DNA of 64,000 nt from Cheilinus undulatus (lineage: Eukaryota > Chordata > Actinopteri > Labriformes > Labridae): NCBI RefSeq assembly GCF_018320785.1, contig NC_054884.1, positions 18,973,667 through 19,037,666 of the forward strand, in the 5' to 3' direction. Made by a program: the position numbers and the translations under genes. The notes below the pieces were generated by a model that was given only the letters and a program-made list of their open reading frames with translations, was not told the DNA's origin and ran no database searches. Below, in pieces: positions 10,601 through 24,220 of the stretch (position 1 is the first letter of the stretch; every line of letters starts with the position of its first letter).

Positions 10601-13600
10601 GTAGGTACTTACTGCCTCTGTAGTGTAAATTAAGTGTGACTTTGGACAGGAATTATATCATCACTGAATACAGTGACAGCCAGACTCACCAGTTCCCCTG
10701 ATAGACGGTCCCAGGGTACCAAACCCCTGTTGATGTTGTAAATACAGTACTTAGCACAGAGAGGAGCTAGCTAGTAGAGCGTGACAGACTGCAGTGGCTG
10801 AGACATGATTAGCTTTATCAGCACTTTTATTGTCATTTCTGAAACCTCTCAATGTCAGCAATACTATGCTAATCAGGATCCCCCTACTGCCCAGTTTTAT
10901 TGGTCTTCACCATTTTCACCTTCATGTACTTAACAGTTTTCTTCCCTTATCTATGTGTTCTCATATCATACTTGACAAGTGTTTGAAAAGAAACAGAACC
11001 AAAATTAAGTACTGCAAACCTGCTTTGAAATTAGTTTGGTTTCAGACAACAGTAAGTATGAAGAATAAGTATGAATTCAGCTTTACCTTTATGTACAGGT
11101 GTGTCTAAATCTCAAACCTGGACAGCGTAGCTAGCGTAGCCAGGTGCTGACGGAGGTGAAGCCCTCTGCTCACTTGAAAATAAAATAAACTCTTTAAACT
11201 CTTGGGAGGATCCAGTCACGTTGTAACAACCCTCAAAATAGATAAAATATCATAACATTAACATAGCAATGTTCTGAAGTTACTTAAACCATCTTTTTTT
11301 TCCCAGTTTGATGCTTGACTTGAACTTCAGTGAATCTTCTTGACCATGTCTACAGGTGTAAATGCATAGATTGCTGTCATGCGATTGGATGATTTTTGCG
11401 TTACTGAACCCTTTAACAGTTAAACATAATAAAGTAATCTGTGAATGTATAATTACATGTACATAAGTACATAATTACATACAGACTAATAGAATTGAAA
11501 ATAATTTTAGCAATAAAAGCCATCAAATGAACAAAAAGGAGATCTAAATGATAATAATCATGCTGATTTCTTCTGGTGGGGACAAAATTCCTATACAGGC
11601 ACATAGCAGAGACAGTCTCAGAGACCATGAAAAGTATCTAAAACAGGGTTACATTTTTAAAAATCCTTACTAATTTATTTAATAACTTCATGTGAAGAGT
11701 CTGCATTCAATTTAAAGGGTCGCTACAGTTCTGCAAATAAAAACAAGTTGACCCAAGATCTTCTTTACCCCAGAACTCTGATTCAGCAATCATCAAAATA
11801 CAGCTGATATTTAATGCGGCCTGACAGTTTGTCCTGATACATTTGGCCGTAATGCACAAAATCTTTTTGGAGCTGAACTCAGGAGTGTAGCGTTTCAACA
11901 GATTGGCCGGACAGCTTCTCAGAAATCTTTGTGTGACGTGGCCTGAGAAAGCCAAAACAGCAAAAAATGCTTCATCAATATTTTACCAAGTTGCCATCCA
12001 ACTAATGCACCAGAGTGAGACAGAATACAAAAAGGAGTTTTTTGTGCTTGTCTCAAATGGTGTGTAATCCTTAGAGCTGGAGTATTGGTGTGTTTCTCCA
12101 TTTTGGCAGGAAGGCACAAAGGGTGTCATACTGTTTCAATGGTTGTTTTTGTTGTCTGACTGTGGCCTTTGGATGGTTGGAGTTTGACATAGAATAACGC
12201 AGTAATTTTCCAAAAACTGTTGCACAGCAGCCTCAATGCATAATCTAGCAGGGAAATGTCACTTGATCTAAATTTTAAAACAAGTTTTAAACTCCACCCA
12301 TTATTGGTCAGGTAGCCATTGTTAGGGCAGATAAAAAACTACCTACCAATGGTGTTTTTCACTTCACCTGATGCAACAACACTCCGTCAGCACAGCACTA
12401 CCTTCTATGTGGCTGCTACAGGGGGAATTCAATGTCTGCATGCATATTATACACCTTAAATACAGCAGGAAAGGACAAAACAGGCTTTTTGGTTCTGCGC
12501 TGTTCAGGAACCCTGAATTCTGATTCAAAGCACTTGCACAGGTGGATTTGTTCAGTTACTAGTTCTGTTGTTGCCTTGTGTCCTTTCCTGCTGTAGACGA
12601 CCTTAAACTGATCATTACAGGATACGATTACCGGGGGTTAGGAAGTGCTTTTAAGTGTTGCAGGATTGATGCTTTTTGTGCTGGACATCTGAAGTTTAAG
12701 GGAGCCAAAATCTATTTATAACAATGAGTGTTTATGAACCATCATTTAAGATAAAGCGTATATTAAATCTCCTCTCAAGAGGTTTATTTTTAACCTCCTA
12801 GAACTTCATGTGGCCAGTGCCTACAGTGTATCAGTGATATTTAAATATTTACTCCTGTGTTTTTGTTCAATTGTAAAGTCTGGGCCAAACTGTTGTCTAA
12901 AGCATCTAAAAATGACACATTATCTGATAAAAACGTAGGTGCTTTATTCAATAGGCCTCCTGAAGATTAAACATTATAATATCTACAAATCTTTTGCTTT
13001 TCTGTTCTATAAAAAAAACATATCATAACTCTCATTTTCTTGTTTTGTCTTGTCCTGTCTGTCTTGTCTGTGTCTGTCCTTGTCTGTCCTTTATATGTCT
13101 TTATGATTTTATAACATTTTCAAATTCCTGTCATTAATTTATTCTCTTCACTTGTGTGCTTCTTTTTTCATTTCTGCTCTTGACATTTTGAATCACGTTC
13201 ATGTTTTGATACTCTGTAAATTCACTACAAACCAACTGAATATGAACATTTTGTGAAAACATGCCCAAACATTTCAATTATGATTTCTTTGTTTTATTTG
13301 CATTATAATGTGTAAATAAAAAACTTTCAAATCAAAATCAAAACTAAACATTACCTACTTAAAGCGACAGGCTATGAGAAATCTCGCAGTCTCAATAACA
13401 TATCAGGAATGGCAGGGTCTTCACTGCGGCTCGCTCCTATCACTAGTCCACCCTTTGAAAACTATGAGACCCCCGGACCACTCCGCCGCTGTCGGTCCCC
13501 CATCCCCTCCATTTTGTAGCTGAAAGGATTTTAAAGATTGGATGATAAGAAATGCAGAGGATTAGCTATGGACTGATGTGATGAAGCCTCAATTTGGATC

Positions 13601-14442
13601 GTACACCGTGCAAAAACAAAAGCAATAACACAAAATGAACTTGAATGTAGAAGGAGCGACCTCTAGTCTTGTGGATCTAACGGTTTATGATGCATGCCAG
13701 TTAGCTGATGAGTCAAAGAAGACACACTTTAATGAAACACTGTTGTTTAAGTTATTTGTTTAAATGTAAAAATATTTGGATTCTTAGTAGAGAAAGTGAT
13801 AGCAGAGGTTACAAAACTCTTAAGATACTTCTTAAAACTTAAGTGTGTAGATGACCATCCATTTTTAAGCATTCTGGACCAAACAAAGCCAAAACACTGT
13901 CCAGAGTACCGACCCCGACACCAGATACTTCAGTTCATGTAGCCAAAGACAAAAAAACACATTTATAGGTTATTGATGTTGAATAGGTTTTATACTTTTT
14001 GTCTTTTGCGAATAAATGATTAATGTTTGTGCAATGTAGGATTCAGTTTGGAAAAAAAAAGATTTAACTTCTTTAGGTGTCAGTGTTCATTTTGTATGTT
14101 AAGATTGTGACATAATTGGACAATTTATGTTCATAGTTTACAAGGCAAAGCTAAGTGATGTCAAACGATAGCAGGGGGTACAAAAAATAAATAAATAAAT
14201 AAAAGTATTGTACCATAAGAGCTACCTTAGTTGTGCAGCCAAACATTTTGAAATTTGAGTTTGTATTGTCACATAATCAAGATCCCATATATGCAATTAT
14301 TACCATACAGTGATCAATCACAAGTCTGTAACATGTTTAAGACATTTGTCTTAAATATCATGATTATCTTTAAACCTAATATAACAATCATGTCAGAGGA
14401 AAAGTGTTTAATACATTTAAAAAGTTTATTAGACTTAAGGCC

Positions 14443-15346
14443 TTTGCACACTGAGACTGTTTTTTTAAATCTGAAACCAATCGCATGCTACATCAGTCAT
14501 GTTTGCACACAGAAAATAATGTTTTGTTTTTTTTTAACAGGACATGTTTGCTCCTTTTTTTCTCCTTGCATCTGTCAAAGTCGTTTATATATGTGTTTAA
14601 TATGAAGAGTTGCAGGTGCAGCTCCAATGTTTTGTTTTCATCCATACATTTCTCAAAGTGAGGGAGAAGTGCACTGAAAAAAGCACTTCAAGGATCATGC
14701 TGGAAGTGATTCCAGAATACACATGCACAAGAAGCAATGCTACAGTGCATGTGCATTGTGGTACGACTTTTACTAGCTAAAAATTTTTATGTTAACACCA
14801 AGCACAAACGGTTTCCTATTTGTGAGTTTGCTTGCTTTGTTTTTTAAAGTTTGCGCAAATAACTTGCTCCTCTCGTGTGTCAAATCGCGTGTGAGTGTCC
14901 ACAAGATGCATATGAGGGGAGGGGCTTCAGGCGAGCTCCTTTTTATTCTTGTGCCAGTAGAACAGGCCCATTGTGACAGACCCCCCCAGATTTCTTGCTC
15001 AATATGTGCCATGCATTCTCGCGCCTACTCTATCTTTAGATTTACTTTACATGTAATTAACAAATGATTTTACTCATGTATGGTGTGAGCACACCATACG
15101 ACTAGCACGGCTAACTGTAGCCGCAACGTTGCACCGTCACATTGTAAAGCTGGTGTGCCAGTAAAGTGAAATCAGTTTATGGAATGTGTTTTCTTTAGAC
15201 CAGTCACCTAAACTCAGCTCTAATTTGCAGGTATCAGATGTGATTAGGAGCACCCCTACAAGGTTAATTTAAGAAATGTATTTAAAAATCTGATTATGGC
15301 TCAAATGAAAGCATCCAAAAATAAAAAAAACGTCTCAGTGTGCAAA
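14443..15346. mobile_element. TIR-bounded non-autonomous DNA element, 904 bp
   Basis: The left end TTTGCACACTGAGAC (14443-14457) is exactly inverted at 15332-15346 (GTCTCAGTGTGCAAA), and the similarity continues inward as a T-rich run followed by aaatctg. No transposase ORF is seen. A perfect 10-bp hairpin (15078-15099) lies inside. The superfamily is not certain; no clear target duplication is visible. Confidence 0.7.
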
Positions 15347-18224
15347 CTCTTTGCATACTATTTAATTACTTTTTCATCAATACATGTACACTGAGAGTCA
15401 TGATGAGGGAAGTTAATCTAGTACTAGTATACTACTTAATACTAGCCTCAGCTAACAGATCACACCAGTGGCTGTAGTCCTGGATAAACCCATACATGCT
15501 GAAACAATCGGCTGAAAATCGGAAATCTACTGCATTGTTTTCTTCCATTTTTTTGTATTTTTGTCTTTTAGCTGTTTTCTGAGAGTCGATTGAAACTCAA
15601 AAAGAATAAATAAATATCTTTAAGGCAGCTGAAGACCTCCCAGGTAGACCTGCTGGTCTACGTAAACGGTCTTCCAAGGAGTCATTTTGGTTTTTAACCG
15701 TTAATATTTATATCAGTCAATCATTTCTATTTGACAATACCAAAAACAGACTTGGTCTTTTAAGAATACTAATGAAGACAGTTGTCGTATGAAATATGTA
15801 CGTATTCTTTTAATTTCTGAATAAAAACTGAATGCATTGTATGTAGAAAGTTATTACAATAATGTAACTATAAAGTCATGTATGAATGACAACAAATTAT
15901 TGTATAGTTCAAACAAATACAAGCACTTTACTAATCATTGTCATTGTAAATTTACTAACTTTGAAAGTTTGCATGTTGGAATAAGATATAAAAAGACAAT
16001 ACAACAAAAGAATGAATGAAATCAACATGAGACAGACCAATCAAACACGTCCTAAACAAATGAAGTATAACTCTTCTAAATATCTGTTTTGCATTTTCTT
16101 CACTTCTAAGTTTTTATACTTTTTTCCATTTTAAATGTTTGTTAACACAAAAAAAGTAAAATATATGACAGTGGCAGTATGACAGTCTATCATCTACTTC
16201 CATTACTCATTTTAAAGTTTTGTTTGTTTCATTGTTAACCAGATTGCCATCCTTGCATGAAAAGGTCATGATAAAATGTTGAGCTTAATAAAATAAAATG
16301 AATCATATATAGTAAAGCCACATTCACATATGCAATAAACATCAAATATTATTTTAATGCTGGGGAAACACTTTGTGTTTATACATATGTAAATATGCAG
16401 ATCTATTTTTATCTTAAAAATGCACAGAAATGGAAGGCTGTCTTCTTTTTTTATTGTTGACTGAGTTTTACAAGTTAAACATGTTTATGGGCCATTTGTC
16501 TTGTTTTATTTCAAGTTAACGTGGTTTCAATGGTTGGTAAGAGTTTTTCTTATTCTTGGCTGCCATTTAGATTTTTTTAGGTTTGTAATATTTGTATATT
16601 TTCTTCACTTGTACTGGTTAAGTGTAATTTATTGTAAGGAATAACTTTTCTTTACCACTGATTGTCTAAAATAAGATTCGTCAAAAATATCCAGTGTTGT
16701 ATTTAACTGTACTTCAGTTCATTCACAAAAGAAATGTAAAGGGACTGAAAGACTTGGAAAAAACTGTAAGTGCTTTAAAACAAACTTTTTTTTTCAGGTG
16801 AAAGGAAAGGAGTTTCCATATGTTTAAATGTCAAATCCTGATTTCATTACTGTAATAATTTGTGGACCTCATTCTGTTTTGTCCAAAAGAATCGATGTGC
16901 TTCCAGATGACTCAACCTTGAGAACTTAGATATGCAGTAAGAAGATGAAAATGATGGCATCTCTTGAATGTTTGCTTGAATCAAGAGAGGTTTATAAAAT
17001 GTTAGTTGATAGACTTTACTATACAGTCACTGCAAGAAGTTATGCTTGCAAAGCTTCATCTAATGCTGTGATTTGAAGGCCATTGAGAATTTAAAGAACT
17101 GATTAAAAAGTGTTTATATAAGATTTCTTTACATTTCATCAGTATGATGTCAAAACATTACAATAATTTGGTGTTGTCTGAAAATATTTGAAACAGCATG
17201 CAGAGTTTTGTTTCTCAAAAAAAGAAAAAAATGTTTGACAGCTCTTTAATGTGTAATGTCAATCTGAATTTAGGGAAGTTAAGGTTACTTGGGGATTGTA
17301 GGTTTTTAAACAAATATAACTTGTAGACCAATGTTTCATGAGCATGATACAATGTCAAACATTGATTGGCCTGGGTTCAAACTCAAAGCTAGTCTCTGTC
17401 AACATCAACAAACTTGAATTTCAGTTTGTAATTTTTGGGAGCATCACTTCTCTCAGCGCACAAAACCTCATTAAACCTTTTAAGCGCACATGCATACTGT
17501 ATAATCTTAAAATGACTCCACAATGTGGATGTTAGTTTGCTGATACTTGAATTATACAGGTATGACACTTTATATGGAATGTACATTTTTGTTACAGTCA
17601 AGAAATGTCCATGCACCATGTATGTATGCAACTGAATGTTTTTCTTTAATATTGACTGACCATGGATGAGAGGAATAACATAATTTCACATTCCACCACT
17701 TGAATATGAACATTTATGGTCATGGATGTTTGTATTTCAGACTTGCTTTGTGTTTATCAGTATTTATTTGAAGAACATCATAACTGTATTTCTGAGTTTT
17801 AAGGGTCGTATCACATAGTTAAAGCCAATGCAAATCACCCGGGACATTCTGATGTAAACATTGTTTAAGTAACAAAACAGGCAGATGTTGTTAGTGCCTC
17901 TATGAGGCCCCTCTAGGCTCTGATGTCAGTTTAAGAGTTCATGCAAACTTGCTAGATTTAACTAGCTAAACCTTTGAAGCAATGCTTAATAGGTCAATGG
18001 GTATAATTAAATATGTACATATCTGTATCTACACATCTGAATACATTAAAGTCATACAAAAAAACACTTACATCTATGCATACTTCTTGAGTGTGGACGG
18101 GCTTCAAAAAGGATTTCTTAAAGAGTTTTACGATTCTGTTACATGTTGTATTTTTATTACAATGTGTTTTCTGAAAATTACACAAACTAACAAATGAGTG
18201 GTATGTGTTAATTTTTTAAAATTA

Positions 18225-18385
18225 TTTTGGGGCCTTTATTTAAAAATGAAGTCAGTGAATAGAGTCAGAAACATGGGTGAGAGAGTGGGGAATGACATGC
18301 AGGAAAGGAGCCACAGTCTAGAGTCAAGCCAGGCCCAAGTATACGGGCTGCTACCTGACCTCTAATCCATCTGTGGCCCATGATA
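18225..18385. repeat. Dispersed SINE-like repeat fragment
   Basis: Contains ggggaatgacatgcaggaaa followed by ggagccacag, a wording that recurs widely in percomorph fish genomes. Recognised from general familiarity only; borders are approximate and no terminal duplications were found. Confidence 0.45.
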
Positions 18386-21300
18386 GGGTTATTTTTAAAG
18401 CATACAGCTTATTTAACTGTAACACTGTGTCCAAATATCACAAACATGAGTGAGTGTTTACACCAAATCAGCTTATTTTAATAGTTTCTTGTTGTCCTAA
18501 CCGACCATCAGTCATTCCATAGATAGGGCATGCCATTTTTACCCCGTTGCCCTGTTTCTGTTTTCCTATCTGCCAAATACATTTCTATGGGCAGCAAAGA
18601 GTGAGGAAAACTGACTGGGAACCAGGAGTGCCCTAAAGGAAAATTTTCTTTATTTTAAGGGTGCAGGATACCATCAGCACTACACTGGTAGTATCTGTAG
18701 CGGCAGAAATGAAAAATTCTGCTGATATTTGCAACAGATATTTTGGCTGTTAAAAGTCTACCAATATCAGCTGTAAATGTTAGCTTTATCGACAAATAAG
18801 TCAGTGGAGTTTTAGGTGAGAGTTGAAGCTGAAGTCTTTTCTTTATTCATCATCATGCCTTACAGGGCCGGGCAGATTTAGATTGAATTGCCATATGACA
18901 AATTTTACAAATTTTAAATCCCAGTAGGTGCAATATTTTTTGGACCTGAGAGGTGTGCAAAATATTTATGCTTTTCACATTGTGCAAATATCAAAGTGTC
19001 ATTTTTAAAAAATAGTTCATAAAAAACCCTACTTAACTTACTTTTGTGTTTCCTGTTGAAAATGAGAGTGACAACACAACTATCAATCACTTCAATACAA
19101 CAACTCATATTGCATTTGTAGTATGCTCTAGTTTAATCCAACTAATATTGTGTTGGCCATAATGTAGAATGATTTATTATTTGTGTTTGTTGAAAAATAC
19201 ACAAGACTAAAAACATAAGGAAAAAAATGCAACATTGGAGGGAAAAAAGCAATAAGATTATTTTCCATAACTGTTCAGTCTTAACTCCTTACATTTTAAA
19301 GTGTGATTTAAGGATTTACATTTGTTCATTTGTTCATCCTCAAACTATAAATTGTGGGTTTTAAGGCCTGAAGTTTTACTTTATATATTGGTATTGATAT
19401 CTGTATCGTCTAAATTAACTGTAAATATTGGCATTTCAGACATCAGCAAAAATGCAATATCAAGCATCCCTGCATGATTTCTTTCAAATTTCTACCTCAC
19501 AGAGCTTTGTTGCTCGTTTTATTATTGGAGATAGTGATACACTCACATTATCCATATCCATGTTTAAAATACTATTTTCATGTTAAAATGGTGGCAAAGC
19601 TAATTGGGTCACAGCTGTCACAGACTCCTCATTATGAAGGCAACACTTCTGTTTCTCTTCAATCAAAATAAAAGCAATAGTTTTAATTCTGTTCAAAGGA
19701 AAAAATGAAATTTGAAAAGTAGAGAGGTAAATACTAAAAAAGATGCAGTGAGAACAGTGAGCATCTAATGTGTTGCAGTGGAAAGCAGTGCTTGATGCCC
19801 ACATGCTGGACACGGTGTTACAACAAACTTAAGAGCTGATTTTTTGTTTTTGAATCAGACAAGAGCTGGTACTACATGTAGTACACTGAACATTTAATGT
19901 AGATATTTCAACAGTTTATTAAGTTAATGAGCACTGGAATATTTCCAGTTTTCTGTAGTTCAGTCTTTAAATCAGTGAAAAGGTGGGGACTTTTTTTTTT
20001 ATTTATGATGAACGTATAGTTTTAGTGAGCAAATTTATAGCTGTAAAGCATTTGTATGACTGATACTACTATGCAGAAATAAGCTGCACAGAAGATGGTC
20101 AACCAAGCTCATTATGTCCATTAAAGAGAGCTTTTTAACCACTATGAACCAACAAGCTCATGTTAAGTAATGCGGCTAAGTAATCTAATGTGATTTCATT
20201 TCAGGCACTGAAAGGGGAAACAGCTATCGGTCCCTTAGAAGCAAAAGTCATTCATAAAGAGGCTCAGCAAGAAGCTTGACCAGATGAACATTTATAGACT
20301 GCACATTTTAAGTGCTGTAAGAGGAATGTTTAAGAAGCATTCAGTATGTTTACATGCACAGTTAAATCAGGATACTGTTATAGCTTAGTTAGGAAATTTA
20401 ATTTGACTACTGTCCTAATCTCAGTATACAAGCACAGGGGAATGCGTTTAGGGAAGGGTAGGTGGCAATATGCCTTCTTTAGGTGATGCTTACAGGATCC
20501 AAAGGCCTTTACAGTGTAAGTTGTTTGCAGGAAGCATGAATTATGTTTTCCTTTTTCTGGAGAAATCTGCAACTAAAGAGGATTTTAATAGAGGACACTG
20601 AGGACGAAGAACTTGAAGAACTAACACGGCTGCAATTAATGATAATGTTTCCTTTGAATTGCTGTTTTCTGGTGAAACCACAACAAAGGTGTTTATCCTC
20701 TCAGTAAATAATGCATCGTGCCAGCACACGTGATAAAGAACTGTTTGCAATAACTTGAGTCATACACTGATAATGCTCAAGCTGTTGACAAATATATTCA
20801 TAAATGAACACTTGCGTTTGCATGATGAATGTCTTACATAAGAGGTTAAGCTTCCTGAAATGGTTTCAACAATAGTTTCTCTTTTGTATATAAATAACTT
20901 TGTGTTTTTCTGTCCATCTGTCAAAATGTGTTTTTCCATGAAATGAGCATTCTTCAATGACTGTTTTCACACGTACATACCCGCACTTACAAACACATCT
21001 GTTTGTAAATAACAGCATATCGCCTAATTCTTCACTTTAAAATGCTCTGTACATGACTCAGTTCTGTTAAGATGATTTCTCTTTCTGTTGAAATTTGGCA
21101 GAGTGGAGATCAGGGTGCTGGTCAGTTGGCTGGCAGTTTGTAACATTCAGCCTGTTGTGTTTGATATTGTCAGCTGTCCATTTCTTGATTTTTCTTGTTC
21201 AACAATAACATAACTCTCTGCCTTATATTTGACATAAAATGTTTCTGTAGTTGTACTAGAGGTGTCATTACATTCTCAATTTGTGCACTTTATTCTGACA

Positions 21301-21606
21301 TGCACAGTTAACCAGCAGTTTACAGGTAACGGTAATCTCTGATTACTTCCCTATTGCACACTATTTTACACTTTGGATCTTTGATATGAAATTCAGTGTT
21401 ATTGGCTTATTTCTAAAACAGCTCAGGATTTTTCTTGTACTTATGACCAGATTGGCTTATATTAGTTAAGCACTTCTATAAACCAATCTGGATAACACTG
21501 CTTACTGGTAATGTTAGCAATTTTCAATTTCACTGAACATGAATTACAAAATATTTTTATTCTTTCTGAATGTAATATTAATGGCTTTCTGTTCTTGTCT
21601 TCACAG

Positions 21607-24220
21607 TGTTAAGTTTCTAGCATTCGCCTTCTCTCTAATGAGGAGTCAGTAAGCGGTAAATTTGCGGCGGGAGCCACGCAAGCAACCGGTGTGACACGGA
21701 TGGAAAGGAGATCTTTAGGGTGACAAGAAAGAGACCAGAGGTTAATCATGAATTAAAAAGAAAAAATCATACGGTCTGCTCCTCAAGTTGTTACCAAAGC
21801 AGCCTCTTGGAACTCTGACCACGTTTAGACAACTGCCTGACAGACCTTCTTTTTCCCCCCTTTTATTTTTGGCAAACTGACTGAGCATTGCACTGACACA
21901 CTTTTGGAGAGAAAAGGACTCCTGTTTACACATTCCAGATGACATATCTCTGACAACATTATACTCGCCATCTTGTGTGATGACCAACTCAGTACCATCC
22001 GCAGTGCTGAACAACTGAGCAACTTCACCAGTTTCCGGGAAAAAAAAAAAAACAAAAACACTTGTCTTCACGGAGGACTGAATGAACAATGTAGCATCTC
22101 TGCTAACATATTGTAGCATTTGTTGGCTGGGAAAAAACTTGACTAAATCCATCGATAGGTTGAAGAGAGGGGAATTTATGCATTCAAAGGATCTTTTAGA
22201 TGTCATTTTTCTCTTGGGTTTCTTTCAAGTGAAGAACAAAAATATATAAGAGTACATGAGAGACAAAGGATTGGTCTTACTCCTTGTGACACTTGACATT
22301 CTAACAAAAGTTGCACTGAACTGAGAGTGCAAATTAAAACGAGCCCGATTGCACAACATATAACAGTGAGCATACTAAAGCCCCCACTCAAGTTTAGCTC
22401 TTACAAAGCGTGTTTGCCACTGAACTTATGTCTTCCATTAGCTTCTATTAGTCTGGAACACTGCCCTCCTCACAAACACTGAGATAATCAAAAACAGCAC
22501 AATCTATGAAGTTGAACAAATGAAGCACATGTAGCATCAGCTCAAACAGGTCATCTATAGCATTATGTGTACATTTAGAATCACCTGAAATATTCGCCAT
22601 AAAAATGGTGGAAAAAGACCTGTCCTTATCTCTTCTGTACTGGCTTGGGCTTGCCCAAAAAATCCATGTAGGATACCAAAGGTCCTGTAGCATGCACTTG
22701 CTAAATGACCTTCTGTAATGTAACGTAGATTAGGGGAACTATTCCATTTAGGATGAGGTTTGTACTCAACCCTATGCTGGCCATTGCCTTTGTTCAATAG
22801 TCATTCCTCTAAAAGAACATTGTCTTTTCACTGCCACTAATATCATGTCTATATGCACATTTAAGTATTTCCCCCATGTCTGGCTGACGCCATGCTCAGA
22901 CATAAAGAGCAAAAAGACAGAAAATCAAAGTCTGACTTATCGTCAGCCTTTCCTCAATATCAATGGATATTGGCCTGCCTAAATTACAATGAAAAATACA
23001 TTCCAACCACAAAGACACCTTTTATGTTGCACAAAACTGCCCATTAGCTGGAAAGTCTGTTATTGTTTTGAAAGGGACCAATCGGATAAACTTTTCCCCT
23101 AACACAAAGGCCGACACTGCCAAATCGGCACAAGAATTCCCAGTCGTATACTGCCCCAACCCTCTCTTGTCCCTGTTGCTGCCAACGACTGCTTGACAGG
23201 CAAGTCAATTCTGGGATAAAGGTGGCCCATCGGGGGAGCCCTTGGGCAAAAGGGATAATGAAGAGAAATGGACCACGAGTAGAGCAAGTGTGGAAATGTA
23301 CAAAGAGAACAAATCTATATTTTGATAAACAAATCAACTATCCATGGCTTCGGAAGATGTTGCTGTGCAGAAAAGGTCCAGAAATGAAAGAAGAAATTAA
23401 AAAAAAAATCAGATGCAAATGTTGAAAGAAAATTTGGCATCATGAAATGGAGTCAAAGTCTGGAAAAAAGATAAGAAGTACATATTTTGTCAAGAAGGGT
23501 GGGCAAAGTTATTTTTCCCCACACGCACCAGGAACATGCTTTTTGAAAGACAATGAGCAATGCCGGACTCTTGCCTACAAAGACAATGGACAAAGGATGG
23601 ACGCTGAGATAAACAAAAAAAAAAGATAATGCATTTTTGTAACTTTGTTTACCAGCATGACTACTTTGCATGACTGTCTTTTCTGCAAGCCCTTAGTTGA
23701 AGACAAGGGTGCTAGAGATACAAAAAAGTATATATAAAATGAATTAAAAAAATGTTATATGCAATTAATGTTTTAAAAAAAAGATTATAATGAAAGAGAA
23801 GAGCTATATTTTGTTTTGAAAAGTTAAAAAATGTGAATATTGAAACATGTATGTTTGCAAAGTACACCCTGAACTATGTTTTATGTTTAATGAAATCTCT
23901 CTGCTACTACTGCCCTACATCCCTCATTCAAGTGTTTTCAGCCGCTGCCATAGTTTTACTTTAATAGAGTATGATTTACAACCATTTAATCGAAAGCGAT
24001 TGCTCAAGACTTTGCCAAACTTTGAGATTTGCGCAAAGGATACTGTTGTTAATCACAAAGTTTTTGTTTTCCTCCTTAATCATTTGCACAACTACCGTAG
24101 CAGCAGCAGCAACAAGCAGCAGCAGTTCTAAAACAACAGCTCTCCACACTTTTTGACTGCTTGATCCGTACTCATAGTTTGCTTTTTTCTTTGGCAATAA
24201 ATCAAAAGTTGTCACATGAT
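21607..24220 (+). other. kcnc3: Probable kcnc3 3'UTR exon
   Basis: An acceptor with a good tract (tttctgttcttgtcttcacag, about 21586-21606) starts a 2.6 kb stretch that differs from its flanks: it is less AT-biased in parts (for example 23040-23290), has no splice-compatible coding frame, and ends near AATAAA at 24196. A (CAG)n-like patch lies at 24098-24124. Together with the donor 7 nt after the kcnc3 stop this suggests a separate 3'UTR exon; a stop so close to the last junction would not trigger nonsense-mediated decay. The evidence is positional, not homology-based, and an independent non-coding RNA is possible. Confidence 0.4.
24196..24201 (+). terminator. Poly(A) signal AATAAA, candidate kcnc3 transcript end
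   Basis: A canonical hexamer at the end of the proposed 3'UTR exon. A second AATAAA lies at 24538-24543 and could be an alternative end. Confidence 0.4.

Larger units (their letters stand above)
4961..21606 (+). other. Long non-coding stretch: probable kcnc3 3'UTR intron or spacer
   Basis: About 16.6 kb with no supported conventional coding exon. It is bounded by the donor after the kcnc3 stop and a strong acceptor (cttgtcttcacag, ending 21606). It contains two low-confidence alternative tail exons (5840 and 10560), a TIR element (14443-15346), a SINE-like repeat (18225-18385), an (ATAA)n run at about 14186-14203 and otherwise AT-rich unique sequence. AATAAA hexamers at 5597 and 5869 allow earlier polyadenylation if the intron is not removed. 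Confidence 0.45.

Noticed and set aside
13372-13530. GC-richer patch resembling an exon (ccaccctttgaaaactatga)
   Set aside because: No splice-bounded open frame in any phase that fits kcnc3; more likely part of a dispersed repeat.
21742-22206. 154-codon open frame on the minus strand
   Set aside because: No domain or family signature, a run of Phe from a poly(A) tract, and no splice partners; it lies in the probable kcnc3 3'UTR exon on the opposite strand.
24098-24124. CAG repeat as a polyglutamine-coding tract
   Set aside because: Only four to five pure units, interrupted, and not in a supported reading frame; treated as UTR.
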